Source: DATJGR01 sp963735085 (GTDB lineage Bacteria > Pseudomonadota > Gammaproteobacteria > Pseudomonadales > Azotimanducaceae). From it: a stretch of DNA of 64,000 nucleotides. The position numbers and the translations under genes were made by a program. This document shows positions 25,705-33,976 of this stretch, one piece after another. The DNA lies in the NCBI GenBank assembly GCA_963735085.1, contig CAVTJP010000005.1, forward strand, positions 1,798,001-1,862,000, read 5' to 3'. The notes under the pieces were generated by a model. The model searched no databases, was not told the DNA's origin, and saw only the letters and a list, made by a program, of their open reading frames with translations. Each line of letters starts with the position of its first letter. The stretch's first letter is position 1.

Positions 25705-27060
25705 TCAGACCGCGAACAAGCCGTCGGCTTCGACGTCCAGCAGCGATGCCGTGAACACGTCGATCAGCGTATCGACGTCCTGCGTTGTATGCGCCGCGGA
25801 CAGGAATGCGCGTTGTGTACCGGGAACCAGCACACCGCGGTTCAATGCGTGCAGATAAAACGCCTTTTCGGCGACCGCGTGATGCGCGCGGATATCGCGA
25901 GCACTTTCGACGGGCTCGCGCTGAAAGTACAGGTGGAACATCGAACCGACATTCTTCATTTGCACCGGCAATTGCCGCGCGGTGCTGAAGTCGTTCAGCG
26001 CCCGCGCGAGCCGGTCGCCCTCGCCGTTCATATACGGGTAAATCTCCGGGTGCGCCTTCATATGGCCCACTGCGGCGGTGCCGGCGACCATCGTCATCGG
26101 GTTGCCGGAAAACGTGCCGCCGGAAAAAATGCCGCGCTGCGCGCCGAGGCCGGTGAATACGTCCATCACGTCGGCGCGGCCGGCTATGGCACCGATCGGC
26201 ATGCCGCCGCCAAGGGCCTTACCGTATGTGGCCAAGTCGGGTTGGACGTCGAACAGGCCCTGCGCGCCGGCGTACGTCAACCGAAACCCGGTGATCACTT
26301 CGTCGATGATGAACAGCACACCAGCATCGCGGCATACCTCGCGCAATTCACGCAGAAATTCGCCGGCATCGGATTGCGGATTGGAACTTTGCACGCCCTC
26401 CACCATCACGGCGGCGAGTTCGTCCTTGTGGCTGCGGATCGCGTCGAACGCGGCGGCATGCCGATACGGCAGCATCATCATCAGCGCGGTAATGACGCTC
26501 GGCACGCCGCGGCCCATCGGCAGCGTTCGCAGCGCCTCGGGTGGGCTCGACGGGTCGGCGACGACCATGCCGTAGTCATGCGCACCGTGATAACAGCCGT
26601 CGAACAGCGCGATCTTGTCGCGCCCGGTGAATCCGCGCGCCGCGCGCATTGCGTAGAACGTCGCCTCGGTGCCGGTATTGCAGAACACCACGCGTTCGGC
26701 GCACGGCGCCGCTTCGTGGAACAGCGTTGCCAGGTCCATCTGCGCAGTGGTGTGGATGCCGAACATCCAGCCCTTGTCGGCGCGCGCGACGAGCGCGTCG
26801 TGAATGGCCGGATGTCGATGGCCGAGCACGTGCAGGCCGAAACCGACCGATGTGTCGATGTAGTGGTTGCCGTCGGCGTCGGTCACGCGTGCACCGCGGC
26901 CGTTGTCGATGAAGATCGGATGCGGCATCTCGAGATTCGCGGCGAGTCCGGAGTTGAGAATCTCGGAACGTGTCGCCGAGATTTCGCGGCATTTCGGCGT
27001 CTTCGCGATCAATTCGCTGCGCGCCGCATCCAGGCGCGGCGTTGCGCGCGGGTCACTCAC
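25705..27060 (-). CDS. PLP-dependent class III aminotransferase (GSA aminomutase-like)
   Basis: A 451-residue enzyme of the glutamate-1-semialdehyde aminomutase/class III transaminase group. The PLP lysine lies in ATYGKALGGGMP, the cofactor Asp in LFIIDEVITGFR and the phosphate loop in CNTGTEATFYAMR. The N-terminus differs from HemL and there is no heme-pathway neighbour, so it is more likely an omega-transaminase with an unknown amine or amino acid substrate. The GTG at 27060 overlaps the aroA stop by eight bases, so the two are co-transcribed. Confidence 0.85.
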   Translation of the reverse strand: MSDPRATPRLDAARSELIAKTPKCREISATRSEILNSGLAANLEMPHPIFIDNGRGARVTDADGNHYIDTSVGFGLHVLGHRHPAIHDALVARADKGWMFGIHTTAQMDLATLFHEAAPCAERVVFCNTGTEATFYAMRAARGFTGRDKIALFDGCYHGAHDYGMVVADPSSPPEALRTLPMGRGVPSVITALMMMLPYRHAAAFDAIRSHKDELAAVMVEGVQSSNPQSDAGEFLRELREVCRDAGVLFIIDEVITGFRLTYAGAQGLFDVQPDLATYGKALGGGMPIGAIAGRADVMDVFTGLGAQRGIFSGGTFSGNPMTMVAGTAAVGHMKAHPEIYPYMNGEGDRLARALNDFSTARQLPVQMKNVGSMFHLYFQREPVESARDIRAHHAVAEKAFYLHALNRGVLVPGTQRAFLSAAHTTQDVDTLIDVFTASLLDVEADGLFAV

Positions 27061-28330
27061 CGCGTGACACTGAAGCAAGCACGTCGAAATAGTCCGGGAA
27101 AGTCTTGGCAACGCAATCCGGGTCGATGATGGTCACGGGTACGCCACCGAGCGCCACCAGTGAAAAGCACATTGCCATTCGGTGATCGCCATACGTGTCG
27201 ATTTTTGCTGCGATGAATCGCGCCGGAGGGGTGATCTCGATGGCGTCGTCGTGTTCGACAACCTGCGCGCCAACCTTGCGCAGTTCAGTGGCCATTGCCG
27301 CCAGACGGTCGGTTTCCTTCACCCGCCAGTTGGCGATGTTGCGGATTCGCGTCGTGCCATGCGCGAACAACGCGAGCATGGCCACCGTCATCGCCGCATC
27401 GGGAATAGCATTCAGGTCGAGATCGACCGCGTGCAACGGCGCTGAACGCACTTCGACGGATCCGCTGTTCACGTGCACGTCTGCGCCCATGGCGCGCAAC
27501 ACATCGATGAACGCGATGTCACCCTGCACGCTTTCGGCTCCGATGCCCTGTACCGTAACGTTGCCACGAATCGCCGCGGCGGCGAGAAAATAGGTTGCAG
27601 AGGATGCGTCGCCCTCGACATGGATCGACCCGGGCGAACGATAGCGTCCGTTTGGAATGTCGAAACGTTGGTAGTTGTCGTGCCTGCAGGCAACGCCGAA
27701 GCGCTGCATCAGCGCCATCGTGATGTCGAGATAGGGCTTCGAGACCTGCTCGCCGACAATGCTCACGGTTACCGGATCGTCTGCCAGTGGCGCGGCCATC
27801 ATCAGCGACGTCAGGAACTGGCTCGACACGTTGCCGCGCATGCATACATTGCCGCCGCGCAAACCTGTGCCGTGAACGCGCAGCGGCGGATAGCCGTCGC
27901 GCCCGAGGTAGTCGATCGATGCGCCCAGCGTGCGCAGTCCGTCCACCAGATCGGCAATGGGGCGTTCGGTCATCCGCTCGCTACCGATGAGATTGAACGT
28001 GCCGCGGCCAAGACACAGTGCCGCCGTCAGCGGCCGGTACGCTGTTCCGGCCATGCCGAGGTAGAGTTCGCGCGCAATATGCCGGGCCACCAGCGGTCCG
28101 CCACAACCGACGATCTCGACGTCGTTGGCGTTTCGCGTGGCATCGACGCCGAGCGCGATAAGCGCATCGAGCATGTAGCGGGTGTCGTCGCTATCGAGGA
28201 CATTGGTGATCCGCGTGATACCCTTCGCCAGCGCAGCCAGCAGCAAAACCCTGTTCGATATGCTCTTCGAACCGGGCAACTGCACCACACCGTCGATACG
28301 GTCGATGGGATTCAACGTAAGGGAATTCAT
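27053..28330 (-). CDS. aroA: 3-Phosphoshikimate 1-carboxyvinyltransferase (EPSP synthase)
   Basis: Joins PEP to shikimate-3-phosphate, the sixth shikimate step. The 425-residue protein is class I: LPGSKSISNR at the start, the PEP loop LGMAGTAYRPLTAALCL, RPIADLVDGLRTLG, and the C-terminal NWRVKETDRL and GDHRMAMCF motifs. In the PEP loop the usual Asn of LGNAGTA is Met; the key Gly, Thr and Pro are unchanged. The start is the ATG at 28330 behind GCGAGGG. Its downstream partner is an aminotransferase, not serC or tyrA. Confidence 0.96.
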   Translation of the reverse strand: MNSLTLNPIDRIDGVVQLPGSKSISNRVLLLAALAKGITRITNVLDSDDTRYMLDALIALGVDATRNANDVEIVGCGGPLVARHIARELYLGMAGTAYRPLTAALCLGRGTFNLIGSERMTERPIADLVDGLRTLGASIDYLGRDGYPPLRVHGTGLRGGNVCMRGNVSSQFLTSLMMAAPLADDPVTVSIVGEQVSKPYLDITMALMQRFGVACRHDNYQRFDIPNGRYRSPGSIHVEGDASSATYFLAAAAIRGNVTVQGIGAESVQGDIAFIDVLRAMGADVHVNSGSVEVRSAPLHAVDLDLNAIPDAAMTVAMLALFAHGTTRIRNIANWRVKETDRLAAMATELRKVGAQVVEHDDAIEITPPARFIAAKIDTYGDHRMAMCFSLVALGGVPVTIIDPDCVAKTFPDYFDVLASVSRGE

Positions 28331-28371
28331 TACCCTCGCATTTAACGACATATCCACCAGACAAGACAGAC

Positions 28372-28989
28372 GTGCACAACGTACCAGATGACAATCCCGC
28401 AACGAGCGGCGTCAGCAACGCGCTGGATGCGTTCGTCCAATCCTATCTGGAGACATTTCCAAGGCTCATAGATCGGTACGACGCACAATGGCGTTCACCG
28501 TGCGAAGTAGGCGAACCCTTCGAATCCTCCGACGGCATCGAATTGATCGCGTGGCGCCCGCTGCAGCGCGCGTTCGCGGACGATTTTGCGGGCCTCGAAC
28601 GCGCGCTCGAAGTGACGATTCACGAAGACATCAAGGCGTACTACGGTGGTTTCTGGTCAGGTGGACTGGAGGCCACCGCCGACCAGGGTCATGTCAGTCT
28701 GATCCTGTTGTGGAATCCTGCGGATGCGGAGCGGCTGGTCGAAAACCTCATCGGTCACGCGTTGGCGAAGCGCCGTGCGCGCGCGCCGCTGACGGTATTC
28801 TTTGCCTGCACAGAGCCGGATTCGGAGCTCTTTCTGTCGATCGACAATGCAACTGGCGAAGTCGTTCTGGAGGCACCCGGCGCAAAGCCGCTGCGCCCGG
28901 TCGCACCGTCACTGACGGTCTTCTTGAGGGGGCTGGTCCCGGCTGCCCCCGGGACGCATCCCGAGCGCGGTTTGATCGCGGTGCCCTGA
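28372..28989 (+). CDS. syd: Syd, SecY-interacting protein
   Basis: A 205-residue cytoplasmic protein of the Syd family, which binds SecY at the inner membrane and is found mainly in gammaproteobacteria. Recognisable segments are ALDAFVQSYLETFP at the start, HEDIKAYYGGFWSGGLEA in the middle and FFACTEPDSELFLSIDNATG later. It starts with GTG at 28372, divergent from aroA with a 41-base gap. Its last 81 bases overlap the 3' end of a gene on the other strand. Confidence 0.9.
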   Translation: MHNVPDDNPATSGVSNALDAFVQSYLETFPRLIDRYDAQWRSPCEVGEPFESSDGIELIAWRPLQRAFADDFAGLERALEVTIHEDIKAYYGGFWSGGLEATADQGHVSLILLWNPADAERLVENLIGHALAKRRARAPLTVFFACTEPDSELFLSIDNATGEVVLEAPGAKPLRPVAPSLTVFLRGLVPAAPGTHPERGLIAVP

Positions 28990-29457
28990 GTTATCATCGC
29001 GGTTTGTGCGGCGGTGCATGTGTGGCGAACGCCGCATTGCGCGAACCAGCGACTTACGTTCGTCGTTCGTCAGCGACTCCGCCAACGTGACGAACGAACG
29101 GTGACTTGCGATCTGGGCGGCACTCAGATTGCTGCGCAGGTCCGCCAACGCCGCTTCGAGTGCCGCCGGCTCGAACGGATCTGCGGACAGCGCGTCGAAT
29201 ACGTTCTTCTGATCGCCATGTATTTTCCGCAGCAGTGGCACGATTGCACTCATCTGCTTGCGCAACACAGGCGTTATCGCGGCTCGCCGCTGGTCATTCA
29301 GGAATCCGAGCAGCCGATAAAATCCGACTGTCGGATCAGGCCCAACGCCATGCGGCGGCCCGAAGCCCGACATCCGTCCGGCGACAAAGCCGACCAGTAG
29401 CAGATTCATGATCAGTGACGCCACGAGTGCGCCAATCAACCATCGGTTAGTTCGCAT
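28909..29457 (-). CDS. Membrane-anchored periplasmic sensor, CnrX/Spy-like
   Basis: A 182-residue protein with one N-terminal membrane helix (about 7-26), then a helical periplasmic domain (about 45-140) of the heavy-metal sensor/Spy/CpxP type. It contains LNDQRRAAITPVLRKQM, LLRKIHGDQKNVFDAL and a closing LTNDERKSLVRAMRR. The last 40 residues, rich in Arg, Asp and Gly, are encoded inside the opposing syd gene and look poorly conserved. It is the last gene of the EF-hand/sigma/anti-sigma string, and its ATG overlaps the anti-sigma gene by 11 bases. By analogy with CnrX it could sense metal and control the anti-sigma factor. Confidence 0.75.
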   Translation of the reverse strand: MRTNRWLIGALVASLIMNLLLVGFVAGRMSGFGPPHGVGPDPTVGFYRLLGFLNDQRRAAITPVLRKQMSAIVPLLRKIHGDQKNVFDALSADPFEPAALEAALADLRSNLSAAQIASHRSFVTLAESLTNDERKSLVRAMRRSPHMHRRTNRDDNSGHRDQTALGMRPGGSRDQPPQEDRQ

Positions 29458-29884
29458 CGGAGTATGTCTCGTAGTCGGTGAACGCGAACAAGCTGACGTC
29501 GGACGCCAGTTGATCCGTCACGCCGCCTTGATAGCTGACACCGATCGCATAGCCGAGGAACAACGGAATCAGCGCTGCGGCGAGCGTCATGGGCCGGAGT
29601 ATCCGGTGGCTGCCCAACCATCGTCGTTCGCCGGCGGTTTGCCGGGCCACCTCGGCGAGTATCCGGCTACGCAATGCATCGGTCGTCGATCCGGCGGCCG
29701 GCATTGCGCTGGCCAACAGGCTCTCCATGTTGCGGGATTCCGCCAACAGATCGCGCGCGGGACGCGATGCTTCCAGCAGCGCCCGCGCTGGTGCTGCCGC
29801 GTGATGCGGCCAGGTATCGACGCTCGCGCCGTGGCGATCGAGGCAGGACGCGAACGCGTCGAGCGTCATGGGTGTGTCGTGCAT
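29447..29884 (-). CDS. Putative anti-sigma factor, single-pass membrane protein
   Basis: A 145-residue protein that I do not recognise by a named motif. It overlaps the ECF sigma gene by 19 bases, carries one membrane helix (PMTLAAALIPLFLGYAIGV, about 97-115) and has a charged helical N-terminal part of about 90 residues. That is the layout of cytoplasmic-domain anti-sigma factors such as CnrY- or RseA-like proteins. The periplasmic tail is short, about 30 residues. There is no zinc-binding HxxxCxxC motif. The ATG at 29884 follows GGGAA; the longer open frame upstream lies within the sigma gene. The role is inferred from position and topology. Confidence 0.7.
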   Translation of the reverse strand: MHDTPMTLDAFASCLDRHGASVDTWPHHAAAPARALLEASRPARDLLAESRNMESLLASAMPAAGSTTDALRSRILAEVARQTAGERRWLGSHRILRPMTLAAALIPLFLGYAIGVSYQGGVTDQLASDVSLFAFTDYETYSDAN

Positions 29885-30447
29885 GGCTGGTTCCCGGGTT
29901 GATTCAGCACACCTCGTAACGTGGTCCGCAGTGTTCGCCGTGCCCTCGAAAGCAGCGACTCGAGCGCGTCCACGGTCACTTCGAGCACGGCTGCTGCGTC
30001 CTGGTTGGACATACCGTCGAAGTGACACAGCAACAGTGCCGTGCGCTGCCGTTCGGGAAGACTCGCCACCGCCCCACGCAACATCTGCTGGCGTCGGTCA
30101 AGGTCGATGAGGTGCGCAGCGTCGGGCGATTCGTCGACGAACATCGTGATGTCCACGACATTGGTTTCACGCTTTTTGCGGTATCTGTCGATCGCCAGAT
30201 TGCGCGCGATGCGATACAGCCACGTGCTGAACTTGACGCGCTCAGGCTGCCAGCGCGTCGCGTGGCTCCAGATACGCAGAAAGGTGTCTTGCGATACTTC
30301 ATCGGCGTCTGCTGCATTGCCCGTCATCCGCAACAGAAACGTTTGCAATGAAACGAGGTGCCGATCGAGGAGGCGGGTGAACGCCTCCTGATCGCGGCGC
30401 GCGACACGCGCCATGAGTTCCTCGTCTGTTGCCTCGGATGCGGGCAA
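29866..30447 (-). CDS. ECF-type RNA polymerase sigma factor
   Basis: A 193-residue sigma-70-family factor with only regions 2 and 4, as expected for an ECF sigma. Region 2 includes DEVSQDTFLRIWSHATRW and KFSTWLYRIARNLAIDRYRK. Region 4 includes LPERQRTALLLCHFDGMSNQDAA and the helix-turn-helix ESLLSRARRTLR. It starts with TTG at 30447, with a GAGG site that overlaps the EF-hand gene's stop; an internal ATG at 30414 is possible but would trim region 2. Nine bases separate it from the EF-hand gene. It probably directs its own operon, as is common, but no promoter motif is obvious. Confidence 0.93.
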   Translation of the reverse strand: MPASEATDEELMARVARRDQEAFTRLLDRHLVSLQTFLLRMTGNAADADEVSQDTFLRIWSHATRWQPERVKFSTWLYRIARNLAIDRYRKKRETNVVDITMFVDESPDAAHLIDLDRRQQMLRGAVASLPERQRTALLLCHFDGMSNQDAAAVLEVTVDALESLLSRARRTLRTTLRGVLNQPGNQPCTTHP

Positions 30448-30456
30448 TCGCCAGCC

Positions 30457-31179
30457 TCAATTCGGTACGGGGTCGGTTTGAGACGGGTCAGTTCCAGATG
30501 GCTCATGTTGAGCGCCACCGGACCTCGCCGCGCGTGCCGCCTTCATTTCATCCCGGCTCACGGTGCCGTCGCCGTTGGTATCCATCGCCGATAGCTTTGC
30601 CATGTAGGGCGGGAACTCATCCTTGGTCAATACGCCGTCGTGGTTCTTGTCGAGCTTGGTAAACATCGCCTTCTTCATCATGGTCTGCGCGGTGGACCAT
30701 GCCTTGGCGAATTCGGCCTGCGACAATTGCCCGTTGTGATCAGCATCGAGCGCTTTGAACAGATCGTTCTGGAACGCTTGCATCCTGGCTTCGCGCTGCT
30801 TCTGATTGTCCGGCCCATGACCGCGACCCATGCCGTCACCGGCCATCCACATGCCCATGCCCGGTCCGCCCATGCCGGGACGATGTCCGTGTTCGCCGCG
30901 CGGCGGCTTGGCGGCGAGGAACTCTGCCTCGGTGATCTTGCCGTCACCGTTGCTGTCGACCGACGCGAAGATTTTCGCGGCGCGTTCCTTCATTGTGGCG
31001 ACGTTGACCTCGCCGCGGTGCCCGCATCGCGCGGAATCGGCCGACGATCCTGTTGCGCCGGGCGGTGTCGTGGCTGCAATGCCCGTAGTTGCAAGTGTAG
31101 TTGCGAATACAGTTGCGCCGGCGAGGATCAGCGCGCGGGCTGCGCGTTTCCGGCTAACGGTTTTTTCGATTGAGAACAT
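30457..31179 (-). CDS. Secreted EF-hand protein with Met/His/Gly-rich insert
   Basis: A 240-residue exported protein. A signal peptide (KTVSRKRAARALI start, hydrophobic run, cleavage near GIAA-TT) leads to a domain with four EF-hand loops: DSNGDGKITEAEF, DADHNGQLSQAEF, DKNHDGVLTKDEF and DTNGDGTVSRDEM. All keep the Asp at position 1, and three have the Glu at 12. Between loops 1 and 2 lies a segment very rich in Gly, Met and His (about 103-135), which could bind copper or other soft metals. The ATG at 31179 follows AGGAG. It is the first gene of the sigma/anti-sigma/sensor string and may be its sensor or its output. Confidence 0.9.
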   Translation of the reverse strand: MFSIEKTVSRKRAARALILAGATVFATTLATTGIAATTPPGATGSSADSARCGHRGEVNVATMKERAAKIFASVDSNGDGKITEAEFLAAKPPRGEHGHRPGMGGPGMGMWMAGDGMGRGHGPDNQKQREARMQAFQNDLFKALDADHNGQLSQAEFAKAWSTAQTMMKKAMFTKLDKNHDGVLTKDEFPPYMAKLSAMDTNGDGTVSRDEMKAARAARSGGAQHEPSGTDPSQTDPVPN

Positions 31180-31208
31180 TGGAAATCTCCTGGTGTGTTT
31201 CCAAGGCT

Positions 31209-31640
31209 TCATACGTGCGACCCACGTGGATCCGTCGGTGGGCCCTTGAGTTCCACGGTATTTCCATCGGGGTCTGTGATGTAAATCGACGGACCGGTGC
31301 CGTTCGCGCCGTAGCGCTGCGCCACGTCGCCATGCTCAACCCCGTGTGCATCCAGATACGCGAATATCGCAGTTGCGTCGAAAGGATCGAGCGCGAGGGC
31401 GACGTGATCCATGTTGTGGCCATCGCTGCCGGACGCAGGGCCGCCGGCGCGACCGAGTTCGCTCGCAACCGGCACCAGGTCGATCAGCGAGGCGCCGGCG
31501 CGCAGTTGCACCAGGCCGATATCGAGTTCGCGTTCGATCGCAAGCCCAAGCACGTCGCAGTAGAACGCAAGTGCCGCCGCGAGGTCCTTTACGCGCAACA
31601 CGACATGATCGATGGTGCGGATCTCAATCGGGTTCGTCAT
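31209..31640 (-). CDS. VOC-family (glyoxalase/bleomycin resistance-like) protein
   Basis: A 143-residue vicinal-oxygen-chelate protein. Both beta-alpha-beta-beta-beta modules are visible: TIDHVVLRVKDLAAALAFY opens the first and NMDHVALALDPFDATAIFAY the second, and the end IYITDPDGNTVELKGP is the usual closing motif. Metal ligands are His in IDHVV, His in MDHVA and Glu in TVELKG. The substrate is unknown. The start ATG at 31640 overlaps greB by 17 bases. It is not an acireductone dioxygenase, so it does not fill the missing methionine-salvage step. Confidence 0.87.
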   Translation of the reverse strand: MTNPIEIRTIDHVVLRVKDLAAALAFYCDVLGLAIERELDIGLVQLRAGASLIDLVPVASELGRAGGPASGSDGHNMDHVALALDPFDATAIFAYLDAHGVEHGDVAQRYGANGTGPSIYITDPDGNTVELKGPPTDPRGSHV

Positions 31641-32130
31641 AGCTGATCTCCGTGATGGTATAGCGTGCCACACCATCGGGCCGCCTCACTTCGACCTCGT
31701 CACCACAGCATTTCTTCAGTAGCGCCTGCGCCACCGGCGCATCGATGCTGATGAATCCCGGCTCGCGATCGAACTCGTCCGGACCGACGATGCGGTAACG
31801 CTGCCGTGTGCCGTCGTCGCTTTCGAGCGTAGCCCACGCGCCGAAGTAAACGCGCGATCGATCCGGCGGAATGCGATCCACAACTACGAGTTCGTCGAGG
31901 CGCTTGGCCAGAAAACGAATGCGCGAATCGATCTCGCGCAGCGCTTTCTTGCCGTAAATGTACTCGGCGTTCTCCGAGCGATCGCCCAGCGCGGCGGCCT
32001 CCGACACCTTGCGCGTCACTTCCGGTCGTTCGACTTTCCACAGATGCTTCAGTTCGTCAGCGAGTCTGCGCTGCCCTTGCGCGGTGATCACCGCGGTGGA
32101 TTTCGGACGCGGCGGACGATAGCGGCTCAT
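31624..32130 (-). CDS. greB: Transcription elongation factor GreB
   Basis: Rescues backtracked RNA polymerase by stimulating transcript cleavage. The 168-residue protein has the N-terminal coiled coil with acidic tip (LGDRSENAEYIYGKKALREIDSRI) and the FKBP-like C-terminal domain (GDEVEVRRPDG). The YIYGKK sequence distinguishes GreB from GreA. The start ATG overlaps the mtnA stop by four bases, an unusual linkage for greB. Confidence 0.95.
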   Translation of the reverse strand: MSRYRPPRPKSTAVITAQGQRRLADELKHLWKVERPEVTRKVSEAAALGDRSENAEYIYGKKALREIDSRIRFLAKRLDELVVVDRIPPDRSRVYFGAWATLESDDGTRQRYRIVGPDEFDREPGFISIDAPVAQALLKKCCGDEVEVRRPDGVARYTITEISYDEPD

Positions 32131-33197
32131 CGCGCGGCGCCAGCCGGGTGCGCTGCGTTCATGTGCCGCAACGACAGATCGAACGGCGGCGTCAGCAGGC
32201 CGGCGTCGGTGACGAACGCAGTCACCAACTCGTGCGGCGTCACGTCGAATGCCGGATTGCGCACGTTGACGTTGGACGGTGCGGTCAAGTGACCGGCGAT
32301 GCTGCGCACTTCGTCCGCGTCGCGTTCTTCGATCGTCACCGATGCACCGGTCGCGGTTGCATCATCGAACGTCGAGGACGGGCACGCGACGTAGAACGGA
32401 ATACCGAAATGGCGCGCGAGTATCGCGATACCGCACGTACCGATCTTGTTGACGACGTCGCCGTTGCGCGCCACGCGATCGGTACCGACCAGCACCAGGT
32501 CGATTGCACCTTCGGCCATCACGCGGGCCACCATCGTGTCGCAAATCAACGTGACGTCGATGCCGGCGTGCAGCAATTCCCACACGGTCAACCGGCTGCC
32601 CTGCAGCAGCGGGCGGGTCTCGCCTGCATAAACGCGAAAGGCAACGCCGGCTTCGTGTGCGAGGTACAACGGCGCGGTGGCGGTGCCCAGTTCGGATACC
32701 GCCAGCGCCCCGGCGTTGCAGTGCGTCAACACGCCGCAGCCGGATCGGATGAGGGATTGTCCGGCGTGTCCGATCGCACGGCACATGCGCCGGTCTTGCG
32801 CGTGGATGGCTTCGGCTTCCGCTTTGATTCGTTCGTAGCAGCTCTCGCCGTTACCCCCCGTTTGTTGCTGTTGCGCAGCCGCAACGATTCGGTCGACGGC
32901 CCAGCCGAGATTCACCGCGGTCGGCCGCGCGGTGCGCAAGCGGTCGGCGGCAGCGTGGAGTTCGCGCATGAACACATCGCTGGTCGCGTCGCGATGAGGC
33001 TGCATCGCAACGACCAGACCATAAGCCGCGGCGATCCCGATTGCCGGCGCGCCACGGACCTTCAGTTTTCGTATCGAATCGAACACCGATTCGAGCGAAA
33101 TCTGCCGTTCGAAGACGGTGCTCGCCGGCAGCAGCGTCTGATCGAGCAGATCGAGTTGCTCGCCGTGCCAGCGAATCGGTTCGGGCGCGCTGTTCAT
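32127..33197 (-). CDS. mtnA: Methylthioribose-1-phosphate isomerase
   Basis: Converts 5-methylthioribose-1-phosphate to 5-methylthioribulose-1-phosphate in methionine salvage. The 356-residue protein of the eIF2B-like family starts with the typical IRWHGEQLDLLDQTLLP. It has RGAPAIGIAAAYG, the catalytic cysteine in LTHCNAGALA and the catalytic Asp in LVGTDRVARNGDVVNKIGT. It overlaps the preceding class II aldolase gene and greB by four bases on each side. No methylthioadenosine phosphorylase, mtnC or mtnD lies in this window. Confidence 0.95.
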   Translation of the reverse strand: MNSAPEPIRWHGEQLDLLDQTLLPASTVFERQISLESVFDSIRKLKVRGAPAIGIAAAYGLVVAMQPHRDATSDVFMRELHAAADRLRTARPTAVNLGWAVDRIVAAAQQQQTGGNGESCYERIKAEAEAIHAQDRRMCRAIGHAGQSLIRSGCGVLTHCNAGALAVSELGTATAPLYLAHEAGVAFRVYAGETRPLLQGSRLTVWELLHAGIDVTLICDTMVARVMAEGAIDLVLVGTDRVARNGDVVNKIGTCGIAILARHFGIPFYVACPSSTFDDATATGASVTIEERDADEVRSIAGHLTAPSNVNVRNPAFDVTPHELVTAFVTDAGLLTPPFDLSLRHMNAAHPAGAAR

Positions 33198-33856
33198 ACG
33201 CGCGATCGCCGCGGTGCGTTCGCCAGCACTTCGACCAGCGCGCCACCGGTCGCATCCGCCGTCGCACCGCAGGCGAACACGCCGTCTTCATGCCCGAGTG
33301 TGGCAAACACTAACGGACGTGCGCTTTGACGCTGGCTCAGCGCAGCGACCGCCTGCGCCATCGCTGCCGAACCGTAGACGATGTCGACCGCGGTGACCGG
33401 CAGCGCGAGGCGTGTCGCGGCGTGCCAGATCGCCGGGCAATGAACGTGCATGATCCAGGCGATTGCCGGATCGGCGGCATACACCATGCCGTGCGTGATG
33501 CTTTCGGAGGAGGGCGGCTGTATCCCGGTGGCGTCCAGTTCGAAGCGCGCTGCATCCCAGTGGTCGATGCGCACGATATCGCGCGTGATCAGGCGCGGCG
33601 CATCGCCCGTTTGACTCGCCGTGACGAAAAAGCGCGAGGGTACGTCGGGGTCCCGGACACTGAGGTTGCCGTACGAGAATCCGCCGTAGCGGTGCGGGTC
33701 GCGGCCGATCAGCCCGAGTTTCTGCAGTTCGCCACGCCACGCGGCGAGGCGTTCGAACCGCGGCGCGTCGAGCGCGTCCGACGGCGCCGGATTGGCGAGG
33801 CGGTAGCGAAACCGGATTGCGCCTTCGGCTGCCGCTGTGGTGGGGGATGTGACCAT
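33194..33856 (-). CDS. Class II aldolase/adducin-family enzyme (MtnB-like)
   Basis: A 220-residue zinc enzyme, coupled to mtnA by ATGA. Zinc ligands are likely the histidines of IMHVHCPAIWH and the one in TLGHEDGVF. GGFSYGNLSVRDPD is the substrate phosphate loop. Position suggests 5-methylthioribulose-1-phosphate dehydratase (MtnB). However, the middle (VTASQTGDAPRLIT, PPSSESITHGMVY) differs from standard MtnB, and the aldolase of the DHAP shunt, which acts on the same substrate, belongs to the same fold. I leave the reaction open. The ATG at 33856 is chosen; the longer open frame upstream runs into the promoter of the divergent phasin gene. Confidence 0.75.
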   Translation of the reverse strand: MVTSPTTAAAEGAIRFRYRLANPAPSDALDAPRFERLAAWRGELQKLGLIGRDPHRYGGFSYGNLSVRDPDVPSRFFVTASQTGDAPRLITRDIVRIDHWDAARFELDATGIQPPSSESITHGMVYAADPAIAWIMHVHCPAIWHAATRLALPVTAVDIVYGSAAMAQAVAALSQRQSARPLVFATLGHEDGVFACGATADATGGALVEVLANAPRRSRV

Positions 33857-33976
33857 CGTGGTGTCGCTGTTTGGCGCCTGGTCGGCAGAGATTACCTTGA
33901 GCGTGTATCGCGAACGAGTAGACTCGACGCTGCGCGACCAAACGAACCATCGAGTGGATACAGAAAGGGGGCATGC

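Noticed and set aside
28040..28090. Glyphosate-tolerant AroA
   Set aside because: The residues that define tolerance in class I enzymes (Gly, Thr, Pro of the loop) are the sensitive type; the Met change alone is not evidence.
31209..31640. VOC protein as the missing acireductone dioxygenase of methionine salvage
   Set aside because: Acireductone dioxygenase is a cupin with different motifs; this is a two-module VOC fold.
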